DNA from: Candidatus Izemoplasma sp.
GTDB lineage: Bacteria > Bacillota_I > Bacilli_A > Izemoplasmatales > Izemoplasmataceae
DNA length: 24,106 nt
NCBI GenBank assembly: GCA_029939615.1
Contig: JAOZSP010000007.1
Location: 1-24,106 of the forward strand
Direction: 5' to 3'
Shown here piece by piece: positions 13,987-23,800 of this stretch. Numbering within the stretch: the first letter of the stretch is position 1; each line of letters begins with the position of its first letter. The position numbers and the translations under genes were made by a program. Below the pieces are notes generated by a model. That model was not told the DNA's origin and did no database searches. It worked only from the letters and a program-made list of their open reading frames with translations.

Positions 13987-14016
13987 GTGGGAGGATTCAA
14001 GTAATCTGATTACCAC
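13987..14016 (+). promoter_or_regulatory. Candidate L1-binding site in the rplK leader
   Basis: GTGG (13987-13990) pairs with CCAC (14013-14016), enclosing GGAG on one side and TGATTA on the other, with an inner GATT/AATC stem. This follows the asymmetric-loop design of L1 targets in rRNA and L11-L1 mRNAs. L1 repression of this operon is known in other bacteria; here it is inferred. Confidence 0.55.
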
Positions 14017-14043
14017 ATCACGAAAAAAGAGGAGGTGTCTTTC

Positions 14044-14469
14044 GTGGCTAAAGAAATTAAGACTCTAGTAAAATTGCAAATTCCAGCAGGAAAAGCAAAC
14101 CCAGCTCCACCGGTAGGACCAGCTTTAGGACAAGCAGGTGTAAATATCCAAGAATTTTGTATAAAATTCAACGATAAAACTCATGATAAAATGGGAAGTA
14201 TTATTCCAGTTGTAATTACTGTTTATAAAGACAGAAGTTTTACTTTCGTTACTAAAACTCCGCCAGCAAGCGACTTGTTAAAAAAAGCAGCTGGTATACA
14301 AAAAGGATCAAGTAATGGAGCAAAAGAGAATGTAGCAACTATTACAAGTCAGCAATTGCAAGAAATTGCTGAACTAAAAATGCCTGACTTAAACGCAAAT
14401 GACGTTAAAGCGGCAATGAACATTATTGCAGGAACTGCAAAAAACATGGGAATCACAATAAAAGACTAA
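14044..14469 (+). CDS. rplK: 50S ribosomal protein L11
   Basis: L11 forms part of the GTPase-associated centre and the factor-binding stalk base. The 141-residue length equals the standard bacterial L11. The N-terminal domain has IPAGKANPAPPVGPALGQAGVNI, and the C-terminal RNA-binding domain has PPASDLLKKAAGI and the final AGTAKNMGI. GTG 14044 is chosen: the ribosome binding site GAGGAGGTG (14029-14037) is well spaced from it, while the upstream in-frame GTG at 14035 lies inside that site. It leads the rplK-rplA unit. Confidence 0.97.
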   Translation: MAKEIKTLVKLQIPAGKANPAPPVGPALGQAGVNIQEFCIKFNDKTHDKMGSIIPVVITVYKDRSFTFVTKTPPASDLLKKAAGIQKGSSNGAKENVATITSQQLQEIAELKMPDLNANDVKAAMNIIAGTAKNMGITIKD

Positions 14470-14497
14470 AGCATTTAGTTGTAAGTATACAACTGAT

Positions 14498-14524
14498 TGT
14501 GGGAGGAGATTCCGTTAGACCACA
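14498..14524 (+). promoter_or_regulatory. Candidate L1-binding site between rplK and rplA
   Basis: TGTGG (14498-14502) pairs with CCACA (14520-14524). Inside, GGAG faces CGTTAGA, and GGA/TCC forms a short inner stem. The GUGGGAG...CCGUUA...CCAC pattern is closer to the usual L1 target than the copy in the rplK leader. It sits directly before the rplA ribosome binding site. Confidence 0.6.
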
Positions 14525-14542
14525 TTTAGGAGGTAAATAGAA

Positions 14543-15235
14543 ATGGCTAAAAAAGGTAAAAAATTCTTAGCAGCAGCAGCGCAAGTTGAAGCTAAACAAT
14601 ATTCAGCAAGTGACGCTATTGCATTACTGAAAAAAGTAGCATTTGAAAACTTTGATGCTTCAGTTGAATTCGCGATTCGTATGAATTTAGATCCACGTAA
14701 AGCAGAACAAAACTTACGTGGGGCAGTAGTACTACCACACGGTACAGGAAAAACTAAAAAAGTATTAGTTTTTGCTAAAGGTGACAAAGCTAAAGAAGCA
14801 GAAGCAGCAGGAGCAGATTATGTTGGTGATGATGAATTCGTAACAAAAATCCTTGCAGGATGGTTAGATTTTGATACAATCGTAGCTACTCCAGATATGA
14901 TGTCAAAAGTCGGTAGACTTGGACGTACATTAGGACCAAAAGGTTTAATGCCTAATCCTAAAACTGGAACAGTAACTATGGATGTAACAAAAGCAATTAA
15001 CGAAATCAAAGCTGGTAAAGTAGAATACCGCGTTGATAAAATCGGAAACATTCATGTTCCAATCGGTAAAAAATCATTTGATGCTAGTAAATTATTAGAA
15101 AACTTACAAGTTATCTATGAAACAATTTATAAATTAAGACCAGCAACTGTTAAAGGTGTATATATTAAAAGTATTACTATTGCAACTACAATGGGTCCTG
15201 GAATTAAAGTTGATGCCGATTCAATTTTAGGTTAA
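14543..15235 (+). CDS. rplA: 50S ribosomal protein L1
   Basis: L1 binds the mobile L1 stalk of 23S rRNA, takes part in E-site tRNA release, and represses its own operon in many bacteria. The 230-residue protein has normal length. Family motifs are MNLDPRKAEQNLRGAVVLPHGTG cut by domain I, the central GRLGRTLGPKGLMPNPKTGTV region, and VEYRVDKIGNIH near the end. AGGAGGTAAATAGAA gives an excellent ribosome binding site. The 169 bases after it hold an L10-type leader and no clear new promoter. Confidence 0.97.
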   Translation: MAKKGKKFLAAAAQVEAKQYSASDAIALLKKVAFENFDASVEFAIRMNLDPRKAEQNLRGAVVLPHGTGKTKKVLVFAKGDKAKEAEAAGADYVGDDEFVTKILAGWLDFDTIVATPDMMSKVGRLGRTLGPKGLMPNPKTGTVTMDVTKAINEIKAGKVEYRVDKIGNIHVPIGKKSFDASKLLENLQVIYETIYKLRPATVKGVYIKSITIATTMGPGIKVDADSILG

Positions 15236-15273
15236 AATTTTAAAATTATCATTTAAAAACGAATAAAAACTTT

Positions 15274-15344
15274 ATGTCGAAGACTTAGGTGCTATTAAGC
15301 TTAATAGCCTAACGAGATCAGAAGATAAAATATTGTAAAATATT
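15274..15344 (+). promoter_or_regulatory. L10-type leader (kink-turn element binding L10-L7/L12)
   Basis: The segment GTCGAAGACTTAGGTGC is followed by a stem (CTATTAAGCTTAATAG, 15292-15307) and then CCTAACGAGATCAGA. This arrangement fits the known L10 leader, in which excess L10(L12)4 binds a kink-turn and lets a downstream terminator form. Together with the terminator at 15345-15375 it is expected to control rplJ-rplL. Confidence 0.75.
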
Positions 15345-15375
15345 CCTCTTTTGTCTTATGACATAAGAGGTTTTT
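15345..15375 (+). terminator. Attenuator terminator before rplJ
   Basis: CCTCTT (15345-15350) pairs with AAGAGG (15365-15370), with an inner TGTC/GACA stem after one T-T mismatch and a T5 tract (15371-15375). It is the terminator half of the L10-type leader. Confidence 0.8.
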
Positions 15376-15404
15376 ATTTGATCACATTTCATGGAGGTGA
15401 AAGA

Positions 15405-15911
15405 GTGTCAGTAAAAGCAATCGAAAGAAAAAAAGCAGAAGTAGAAGCTTTAGTTGAAAGAATGCAAAATTCTAAAAGTTTTGTAATCGTTGATTATAGT
15501 GGACTTACTGTTGAACAAATTACACAACTACGTAGAGAATTAAGTGCTAATAATTGCGAAATGGCAGTAATTAAAAACAATATTACTAGAAGAGCTGCTG
15601 AACTTAGCGGATACGAACAAATGTCAAACTTCTTAACTGGTCCTAACGCAGTAGCGTTCAGTAATGAAGACAGCGTATCAGCTGCAAAAGTTGTTCATGA
15701 CTTTGCACTTCAAAACAAAGAATTAGAATTAAAAGTAGGTGTTGTTGACGGTGAATTTATGGATCAAGAAAATATCCAAGTAATCGCAACTATCCCAACA
15801 AGAGAAGTATTGTTAACTATGATCGCTGCAGGTATTTTACAACCGATCAAAGAAATTGCAATTGGCCTAGATTTAATGGCTCAAAAATTAGAAAATCCAG
15901 AAGTAGAATAA
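15405..15911 (+). CDS. rplJ: 50S ribosomal protein L10
   Basis: L10 is the base of the ribosomal stalk and carries the L7/L12 dimers. The 168-residue protein has normal length. Recognisable parts are the N-terminal rRNA-binding domain (FVIVDYSGLTVEQITQLRREL, then KNNITRRA) and the long C-terminal helix that holds L7/L12 (from about residue 135). GTG 15405 follows GGAGGTGA at 15393-15400; an upstream extension of the frame runs back into the attenuator and is not coding. The gene is 15 bases before rplL. Confidence 0.96.
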   Translation: MSVKAIERKKAEVEALVERMQNSKSFVIVDYSGLTVEQITQLRRELSANNCEMAVIKNNITRRAAELSGYEQMSNFLTGPNAVAFSNEDSVSAAKVVHDFALQNKELELKVGVVDGEFMDQENIQVIATIPTREVLLTMIAAGILQPIKEIAIGLDLMAQKLENPEVE

Positions 15912-15926
15912 TAGGAGGAATGAAAA

Positions 15927-16289
15927 ATGGCTTTAGCTAACAAAGAAATTATTGAAGCGTTAAAAGAGAAAACTTTATTAGAATTAAAAGATTTAGTTGA
16001 CTTAATGAAAGAAGAATTTGGTGTAGACCCAAGTGCAGTAGCAGTAGCAGCACCAGGTGCAGCAGTAGACGAAGGACCAACTGAAGTTTCAGTTATATTA
16101 GAAAGTCCAGGAACAAGTAAAATTCCAGTAATTAAAGTAGTAAGAACTTTAACTGGTTTAGGATTAAAAGAAGCAAAAGGTGTTGTAGATAGTGCACCTA
16201 CAGCAATCAAAGAAAATATTTCTCCAGAAGCAGCAGAAGAAATTAAAGAAAAATTAGAAGCGGTTGGAGCAGTAGTAACAATAAAATAA
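15927..16289 (+). CDS. rplL: 50S ribosomal protein L7/L12
   Basis: L7/L12 is the multi-copy stalk protein that recruits translation GTPases. The 120 residues show an N-terminal dimerisation domain (TLLELKDLVDLMKEEFGV), an Ala/Val-rich hinge (about 34-50) and the C-terminal factor-binding domain with IKVVRTLTGLGLKEAKGVVD. The usual segment before it reads EVSVILESPG. AGGAGG lies nine bases before ATG 15927. A terminator follows at 16306-16330. Confidence 0.97.
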   Translation: MALANKEIIEALKEKTLLELKDLVDLMKEEFGVDPSAVAVAAPGAAVDEGPTEVSVILESPGTSKIPVIKVVRTLTGLGLKEAKGVVDSAPTAIKENISPEAAEEIKEKLEAVGAVVTIK

Positions 16290-16305
16290 ATTATCTAAAA
16301 AAATC

Positions 16306-16330
16306 AACCTGAGTGCTAACTCAGGTTTTT
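16306..16330 (+). terminator. Intrinsic terminator after rplL
   Basis: AACCTGAGT (16306-16314) pairs perfectly with ACTCAGGTT (16319-16327) around GCTA, followed by T to 16330. As in other bacteria it may let part of the transcripts continue towards rpoB. Confidence 0.9.
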
Positions 16331-16362
16331 GCCTATTTATAGAAATAAGTGGAGATGATGAA

Positions 16363-16953
16363 ATGCCACATTACTATTCTGAAAATAATGATACATTAAA
16401 AAGCAATCCAAAAGAGATTGCTTTTAGTGTAAATGGCACCAATATGAAGTTTACAACTGATTATGGTGTATTCTCAAAAGATCGTTTTGATATTGGAACA
16501 GAAATACTGTTAAAATATCTTACTATTTCAAATGAGGTTAAAAGAGTTTTAGATTTAGGATGTGGATATGGAGTTATTGGTACTTATTTAGGCAAAGTAT
16601 ATCAACTAGATATTGATATGGTAGATATTAATAAACGAGCAATTGAATTAAGTAAAAAAAATATTGCTTTAAATGATGTTGTGGCAAACGTTTTTCAAAG
16701 TGATGGGTTTAGTAATATAACAGGAACATATGATTTAATAGTTACTAATCCACCAATAAGAGCTGGAAAAAAAGTTTACTACCAATTTTTTAAGGATGCA
16801 TTGAATTGTTTGAGTAATAATGGTTCGTTAATTACTGTTATTAACAAGAAACATGGAGCTTCTTCAGCAATTAAGTATTTAGAAACAATTTATCAGAATG
16901 TTGAAATTATAGGACATAAAAAAGGATTTAAAGTTATTTTGTCAAAAAAATGA
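16363..16953 (+). CDS. RsmC-like rRNA guanine-N2 methyltransferase (YbxB-type)
   Basis: This 196-residue SAM-dependent methyltransferase has motif I VLDLGCGYGVIG (Asp64) and the catalytic motif NPPI (129-132) typical of enzymes that methylate exocyclic amino groups. It resembles the single catalytic domain of E. coli RsmC, which modifies G1207 of 16S rRNA, and lacks the second, degenerate domain. Its place between rplL and rpoB is that of ybxB in Bacillus. ATG 16363 has GGAGATGATG before it. It ends in TGA (16951-16953), within the -35 region of the rpoB promoter. The precise rRNA target is inferred. Confidence 0.88.
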   Translation: MPHYYSENNDTLKSNPKEIAFSVNGTNMKFTTDYGVFSKDRFDIGTEILLKYLTISNEVKRVLDLGCGYGVIGTYLGKVYQLDIDMVDINKRAIELSKKNIALNDVVANVFQSDGFSNITGTYDLIVTNPPIRAGKKVYYQFFKDALNCLSNNGSLITVINKKHGASSAIKYLETIYQNVEIIGHKKGFKVILSKK

Positions 16954-16968
16954 TTGACTATTTGACAA
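16939..16968. repeat. Inverted repeat over the rpoB -35 boxes
   Basis: TTGTCAAA (16939-16946) and TTTGACAA (16961-16968) are perfect inverted copies 14 bases apart. The right arm contains TTGACA and the space between contains TTGACT, the two candidate -35 boxes of rpoB. It could be an operator or the remains of a terminator stem; no T tract follows directly. Confidence 0.6.
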
Positions 16969-16990
16969 GAATATGATATTATATTAAACT
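16954..16990 (+). promoter_or_regulatory. rpoB promoter region with two overlapping promoters
   Basis: Promoter 1 is TTGACT (16954-16959), 17 bases, TATTAT (16977-16982), with TG-A before the -10. Promoter 2 is TTGACA (16962-16967), 17 bases, TAAACT (16985-16990), weaker in its -10. A small hairpin AAACAC/GTGTTT (16995-17016) lies in the leader. Confidence 0.75.
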
Positions 16991-17053
16991 GCCGAAACAC
17001 GCGCTTTTTTGTGTTTATACTGCATTTTCAATAATAAAAATGAGGTGAAGTTT

Positions 17054-20000
17054 GTGAGTTATAAATTAGTTCAATATGGTAAAAAGAGACAACGAAGAAA
17101 CTATTCAAAAGTTAAATCAAATGTTGATTTACCAGACCTTATCAAAGTTCAGACTGATTCATTTAAATGGTTTATCGAAAAGGGTTTAGCGGAGTTATTC
17201 AGAGATATTTCTCCGATTCAAAACTTTACAGAAAGCATTGAGCTTTACTTTGAAGACTATGAGTTAACTGATGAGAAAAACAATATCGGACAATGTAAAA
17301 TCAAAGATGTGACTTATTCGAAACCATTACGTGTTAATGTAAAACTTGTTAACAAAGATACCGGAGAAATCAAACAACAAAGAATATTTATGGGCGATTT
17401 CCCAATGATGACGCCAACAGGATCATTTATCATTAATGGTAGTGAACGTGTTATCGTATCACAAATTGTACGTAGTGCCGGTGTTTTCTTTAGTGAAAAT
17501 ATCGATAAAAAGACATTAAAAAGCAAATTTTTAGGACAAGTAATTCCAACTCGTGGAGCTTGGCTTGAATATGAAATGGGATCTAAAAACATATTGTATG
17601 TTAAATTAGATCGTAGTAAAAAAATCCCCCTAACAACTCTTTTAAGAGCGTTAGGTTTTTCTAGTAGTGATCAAATTATTGAGACTTATGGGGAAAGCGA
17701 ATTATTATCTTTAACGCTTGCTAAAGATTCTGCTAAAGATTCTGATGAAGCGATTAAAGAAGTTTATTCTAAATTGCGTCAAGGTGAAACAGCTACTGTT
17801 GAAGGTGCGAAATCATTTTTGATGAGTCGTTTATTTGATGCTAAAAGATATGATTTGGCTGAAGTAGGACGTTACAAAATCAATAAAAAACTTGATGTAT
17901 TAAATCGAGTGTTCAAGAAAAAGTTAGCTTATGATTTAGTTGATCCTGAAACTGGTGAAATAATTGTTGAAAAAGAAACTTACATTAGTCGTGAAGTTGT
18001 TGAAAAATTAAAAGACTATCGTCATTTATTTACACAAAAAGTTCCAGGTGTTGGAGCGTATGACTTAGAATATGATTATAATGTTCAACTTGAAGTATTT
18101 AGAAGTGCTCAAGTTGCTGAAACTTTACTGTTTGAATATTTAACAGATGAAGAATTGTTAAAAGATATTAAATCACAAGAGTATAAGTCTGCAAAATCGT
18201 ATTATAAAAATTACTTAAAAGCTTCAAGTAAAACAGAAAAGATGTTAGTTGAAGAATTTGGGAAGCCTTATGTTAAGGAATTAAAAGCTGGATATGAAGC
18301 TGTATTTGAAAATGAAAATATTTATTTTCAAATGACAGAAATTCAAGTTTTAGAAGTTATAAATAAAAATAAATTTGATGAAGATATTATTGTTAAAGTA
18401 ATAGGAAACAATAGTTATGAAGACGCAGTACATATTGTACCTTCTGATATCGTTGCTAGTATCTCTTATTATTTAAACTTATTTAAGCGTGTTGGATCAT
18501 TGGATGATATTGATCATTTAGGAAATAGACGTTTACGTTTAATTGGGGAATTACTTAAAAACCAATTCCGAATTGGTCTTACTAAAATGGAAAAAAATGT
18601 TAAAGATAGAATGTCTACAAAAGAACCCGATGAAATTACACCGCAAAAATTAATTAATATTAGACCTTTAACATCAAGTATTAAAGAGTTCTTTGGTTCA
18701 AGCCAGTTATCACAGTTTATGGCTCAAACAAACCCTCTTGATGAAATTACACATAAAAGACGTATTAGTGCTCTTGGACCTGGTGGTTTAACTCGGGACC
18801 GTGCTGGATTTGAAGTTCGAGACGTTCACCATAGTCATTATGGTAGAATTTGTCCTATTGAAACTCCTGAGGGACAAAATATTGGGTTAATCAATAGTTT
18901 AGCTAGTTACGTTAGAGTTAATAAATATGGGTTTATGGAAACACCATATTTAAAAATAGAATCAAAAGAAGATGGAACAGTATTCGTTAGTGATGAAATG
19001 GTTTATTTGTCAGCAGATGAAGAAGAAAGATTTATTATTGCCCAAGGTAATACAGTTGTTAATGATAACAACGAAATCGTTCATGAATCTGTTGTTGCTA
19101 GAAACCACGGGGAAACAAAAATGTTCCCACGTGAAAAACTAGAATTAATGGATGTTTCACCTAAACAAATTGTTTCAATTAGTACAGCATGTATTCCTTT
19201 CTTAGAACATGATGATGCTAACCGTGCACTAATGGGTGCCAACATGCAACGTCAAGCAATTCCATTATTAATCCCGGAGGCTCCATTTGTTGGAACAGGT
19301 ATAGAATATAAAGCAGCTCATGATTCTGGTAGTGCTCTTATATCTCGTCATGATGGTGTAGTTGAATATGTTGATGCAAGTGAAATTAAAATTAGACGTG
19401 AAGATGGTAAATTGGATGTTTACGATTTATATAAATTCCAAAGATCAAATCAAGGTACTTGTATTAATCAAACTCCAATTGTAGATATTGGCGATAAAGT
19501 AGAAGCTTTAGAGACGATTACTGATGGTCCATCAATGGACAAAGGTGAACTTGCTCTTGGTCGTAATGTTGTAGTTGGATTTATGACTTGGAATGGTTAT
19601 AACTATGAAGATGCCATTATTATGAGTGAAAGATTAGTTAAAGAAGATGTTTATACTTCAATACATATTGAAAAATATGAACTTGAAGCAAGAGATACAA
19701 AATTAGGTAAAGAAGAAATCACAAGAGAAATTCCTCACGTAAGTGAAGAAGGTAGAAGATACTTAGATGACAAAGGAATAATTATTCCTGGTGCTGAAGT
19801 ATTTGAAGGTGATATCTTAGTTGGTAAAGTAACTCCTAAAGGTGTTACAGACCCAACACCAGAAGATAAATTATTACTTGCAATCTTCGGTGAGAAATCA
19901 CGTGAAGTAAGAGATACTAGTTTAAAAGTACCACACGGTGGTGGAGGTATTGTTCAAAGTGTTAAATACTTTAGTCGTGCAAACGGGGATGAGTTAAGTC

Positions 20001-20818
20001 CTGGTGTAAATGAAGTTGTAAGAATTTATATTGTTCAAAAACGTAAAATCAACGAGGGTGATAAAATGGCTGGTCGTCATGGTAATAAGGGAGTTATCTC
20101 GAAAATATTACCAATGGAAGATATGCCGTATATGGCAGACGGAACACCGATTGACATCATGTTAAATCCTCTTGGAGTACCTTCTCGTATGAATATTGGA
20201 CAAGTATTAGAAATTCATTTAGGAATGGCAGCTAAACGTTTAGGACTTCATGTTGCAACTCCTGTATTTGATGGTGTAAAAAATCATGAGTTATATGAAA
20301 TTATGGAAGAAGCAGGAATGGCTCCTGACGGTAAACAAGAATTATTTTGTGGACAAACAGGAGAAAAATTTGATAACCGTATTAGTGTTGGAGTTATGTA
20401 CATGATAAAACTAGATCATATGGTTGATGATAAATTACATGCTCGTAGTGTTGGACCTTATACATTAGTTACGCAACAACCAATGGGTGGTAAAGCACAA
20501 AACGGTGGACAACGTTTTGGTGAAATGGAAGTTTGGGCTTTAGAAGCATATGGTGCAGCTTACGCTTTACAAGAAATGTTAACTGTTAAATCAGATGATA
20601 TTATCGGAAGAAATAAAGTGTTTAGAGCAATCGTTGATGGAAAAAGTATTCCACAACCAAGCTTACCTGAAAGTTTCCGTGTATTAACTAGAGAATTACA
20701 ATCATTAGGTATCTATGTTGAATTAATCAACAGAGAAACTGGTGCTAATGAAGCAAATAAAAGTTTAGTAAATGAAGATGGCGAAGACTATATTACAAAA
20801 TATGGATTCCATTCTTAG
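17054..20818 (+). CDS. rpoB: DNA-directed RNA polymerase beta subunit
   Basis: RpoB is one of the two large catalytic subunits of RNA polymerase. The 1254-residue protein is full-length for a Gram-positive type. The rifampicin pocket lies near residues 545-580 (SSQLSQFMAQTNPLDEITHK then RRISALGPGGLTRDRAG); the position equal to E. coli D516 is Ala557, while H526 and S531 equivalents are kept. GRHGNKG and the C-terminal clamp segment FGEMEVWALEAYGA are present. GTG 17054 is chosen because GAGGTGAAG (17042-17050) sits just before it; the frame upstream runs through the leader. It lies 16 bases before rpoC. Confidence 0.97.
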   Translation: MSYKLVQYGKKRQRRNYSKVKSNVDLPDLIKVQTDSFKWFIEKGLAELFRDISPIQNFTESIELYFEDYELTDEKNNIGQCKIKDVTYSKPLRVNVKLVNKDTGEIKQQRIFMGDFPMMTPTGSFIINGSERVIVSQIVRSAGVFFSENIDKKTLKSKFLGQVIPTRGAWLEYEMGSKNILYVKLDRSKKIPLTTLLRALGFSSSDQIIETYGESELLSLTLAKDSAKDSDEAIKEVYSKLRQGETATVEGAKSFLMSRLFDAKRYDLAEVGRYKINKKLDVLNRVFKKKLAYDLVDPETGEIIVEKETYISREVVEKLKDYRHLFTQKVPGVGAYDLEYDYNVQLEVFRSAQVAETLLFEYLTDEELLKDIKSQEYKSAKSYYKNYLKASSKTEKMLVEEFGKPYVKELKAGYEAVFENENIYFQMTEIQVLEVINKNKFDEDIIVKVIGNNSYEDAVHIVPSDIVASISYYLNLFKRVGSLDDIDHLGNRRLRLIGELLKNQFRIGLTKMEKNVKDRMSTKEPDEITPQKLINIRPLTSSIKEFFGSSQLSQFMAQTNPLDEITHKRRISALGPGGLTRDRAGFEVRDVHHSHYGRICPIETPEGQNIGLINSLASYVRVNKYGFMETPYLKIESKEDGTVFVSDEMVYLSADEEERFIIAQGNTVVNDNNEIVHESVVARNHGETKMFPREKLELMDVSPKQIVSISTACIPFLEHDDANRALMGANMQRQAIPLLIPEAPFVGTGIEYKAAHDSGSALISRHDGVVEYVDASEIKIRREDGKLDVYDLYKFQRSNQGTCINQTPIVDIGDKVEALETITDGPSMDKGELALGRNVVVGFMTWNGYNYEDAIIMSERLVKEDVYTSIHIEKYELEARDTKLGKEEITREIPHVSEEGRRYLDDKGIIIPGAEVFEGDILVGKVTPKGVTDPTPEDKLLLAIFGEKSREVRDTSLKVPHGGGGIVQSVKYFSRANGDELSPGVNEVVRIYIVQKRKINEGDKMAGRHGNKGVISKILPMEDMPYMADGTPIDIMLNPLGVPSRMNIGQVLEIHLGMAAKRLGLHVATPVFDGVKNHELYEIMEEAGMAPDGKQELFCGQTGEKFDNRISVGVMYMIKLDHMVDDKLHARSVGPYTLVTQQPMGGKAQNGGQRFGEMEVWALEAYGAAYALQEMLTVKSDDIIGRNKVFRAIVDGKSIPQPSLPESFRVLTRELQSLGIYVELINRETGANEANKSLVNEDGEDYITKYGFHS

Positions 20819-20834
20819 AAAGTAGGGTGATTTT

Positions 20835-23800
20835 ATGAGTCAGAGATTTTCACATTATAAAATTAGATTAGCATCTCCTGAAGAGATTAGAGGTTGGTCG
20901 TTTGGTGAAGTTAAAAAACATGAAACAATTAATTACCGTACTTTGAAACCGGAAAAAGACGGTCTCTTCTGTGAAGTTATTTTTGGTCCTACTAAGGACT
21001 TTCAATGTGCATGTAACAACAAATCAAAAAGAAGTTCACATACTGGAAAAAAATGTCCGGTTTGTGGAGTTGAAATTACAGAAAGTAAAGTACGTCGTGA
21101 AAGAATGGGACATATTGAGTTAGCTGCTCCAGTAGTACATACTTGGTATTTAAGAAATTCACCTTCAAGATTAGCTACTTTATTAGATATTAAAGCGAAA
21201 AGTTTAGAAGAAGTTGTTTACTTAGCTAGTTATATAGTAATTGAGCCAGGTGACACCGATTTACAATTTAAACAAATCTTAAGTGAAGCAGATTATTCTG
21301 TTAAATATATGGAATATGGGAGCAGATTTAAAGCATTAAGTGGTGCTGAAGCAGTAAAAGTATTACTTAAAAAATTAGATTTAAAAAGGGAATCAATGAT
21401 TCTTAGAAAAGAATTGCCAACATCATCAAAACAAAAACGTGAGAAAATTATCAAACGTTTAGGAGTTGTAGAAGCATTTATTAATTCAGATAACAAACCT
21501 GAATGGATGGTATTAGATGTATTACCTGTAATACCTCCAGAACTTCGTCCAATGGTACAACTTGATGGTGGACGTTTTGCGACTACCGATTTAAATGATT
21601 TATATCGTAGAATTTTAAACCGTAATAATCGTTTAAAAAGACAGTTTGAACAAAACGCTCCTCATTTAATTACCAAAAACGAGAAACGTATGTTACAAGA
21701 AGCAGTTGATGCTTTAATTGATAACTCAAAACGTGGGCGTAAAGTAGTTGAAAAAAATAGACCATTAAAATCATTAAGTGATTTATTACGTGGGAAACAA
21801 GGTCGTTTCCGTCAAAACTTACTAGGAAAACGTGTTGATTATTCAGGACGTTCAGTAATCGTAGTAGGACCAGACTTAGAAATGTATCAATGTGGGTTGC
21901 CAAAAGAAATGGCTGTTACATTATTTAAACCATTCGTAATCAAAGAATTAATTGAACGCGAAATAGCTTCAAACATTAAAAGTGCAAAACGCATGTTAGA
22001 ACAACTTACAGACGACCGTATTTGGGACGTATTAGAAGATGTTATAAGAGAGCATCCAGTTCTTTTAAACCGTGCACCAACACTTCATAGATTAGGAATA
22101 CAAGCCTTTGAACCAAAATTAGTAGAAGGTAAAGCAATTCGTCTTCATCCTCTAGTAACAACAGCATTTAATGCTGACTTTGATGGGGATCAAATGGCAG
22201 TTCATGTTCCTTTAAGTGAAGAAGCACAAGCTGAAGCACGCGTATTAATGTTAGCTTCAAACAATATCTTAAATCCAAAAGATGGAAAACCAATCGTTAC
22301 ACCATCACAAGATATGGTACTAGGGAACTACTACTTAACACTTGAAAAAGCTGGTGAAATTGGTGAAGGTACTGTGTTTGGTAAAGTAAACGAAGTAACA
22401 CTTGCTTACGAAAACAAATTAATTACATTACACACAAGAATTGCAATGAGAGGTAGTGCATTAGGTAATGCACCACTGACACCTGAACAAAGAGATGGAT
22501 ACTTAATCACAACTTATGGTAAATTACATTTTAATAGAATTTTACCACAAGAATTTGCTTACTTAAATGAACCTACTCTTACTAACTTACAAAAACAAAA
22601 AGACTTAGTTACAGGTGAAGAAAGATATATTACTCCAAGTAAATATTTTGTTCCAAAAGGAACAAATATTAAAGACCATATCAAAGCACAACCTTTAGTA
22701 GATCCATTCAAAAAAGGATTCTTATCACAAATTATTTCTGAAGTGTTTATTGTCTTCAAAATCAATGAAACTTCGAAAATGTTAGATAAACTGAAAAACT
22801 TAGGATTTAAATTCTCAACACAAGCAGGAATAACAGTTAGTGCTAGTGATGTAAGAGTTTATTCAGGTAAAAAAGCAGAAGTTGAAAAAACCCAAGAAAT
22901 AGTTGATCAATTACATATGCAATACGATATGGGATTATTAACTGATTATGAAAGATATAAACTAGTTATCAAAGAATGGGCTGAAGTTAAATCAAGAATC
23001 CAAAAAGGATTAATGGCAGAACTTAAAGGAGATAACCATATCTTTATGATGAGTGATTCAGGAGCTCGTGGTAACGCTTCAAACTTTACACAGTTAGCTG
23101 GTATCCGTGGTTCAATGGCTAATACAAAACGTGAAGGATTAAATACAGCTTACAATATTAAAGCCGGTATTAAATCAACAATCGAATTACCTGTAAAATC
23201 TTCATTTATTGAAGGATTAACAATGAGTGAGTTCTTTATCTCAACACATGGTGCTCGTAAAGGTTCTACCGATACAGCATTAAAAACTGCCGATTCAGGA
23301 TACTTAACAAGACGTTTAGTAGATGTATCACAAGATTTAGTTATTACTGAAGAAGATTGTCATACTGATAATGGAACAACAGTACATGAAATTGTGCATA
23401 GTGATGGAAAAGAAATCGTACCGTTTATCGACCGTTTAATTGGTAGATATACAGCTGAAGCTGCAATAAACCCTGAAACAGGAGAAGTAATTATTGAAGC
23501 AAATGATTATATTACTGATGAAATAGCTAAAGCAATCGTTGATTCAGGATTACTTGAATTAAAAATAAGAAGTATCTTAACTTGTGATAGTAAACATGGT
23601 ATTTGTAAAAAATGTTACGGACAAAACTTATCAACAGGTGAAAAAGTAGAAGTTGGAGAAAGTATTGGTACAATAGCTGCTCAATCAATTGGAGAACCAG
23701 GTACACAGTTAACAATGCGTACTTTCCATACTGGTGGAGTTGCTGGTTCGGATATTACCCAAGGGCTACCTCGTATTCAAGAATTATTTGAAGCGCGTAC

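Noticed and set aside
15351..15404. Upstream extension of rplJ
   Set aside because: It begins inside the attenuator hairpin; the GTG at 15405 has the ribosome binding site and gives the normal L10 N-terminus.
16954..17053. Upstream extension of rpoB from 17009
   Set aside because: The extra residues do not resemble RpoB, and GAGGTGAAG at 17042-17050 serves the GTG at 17054.
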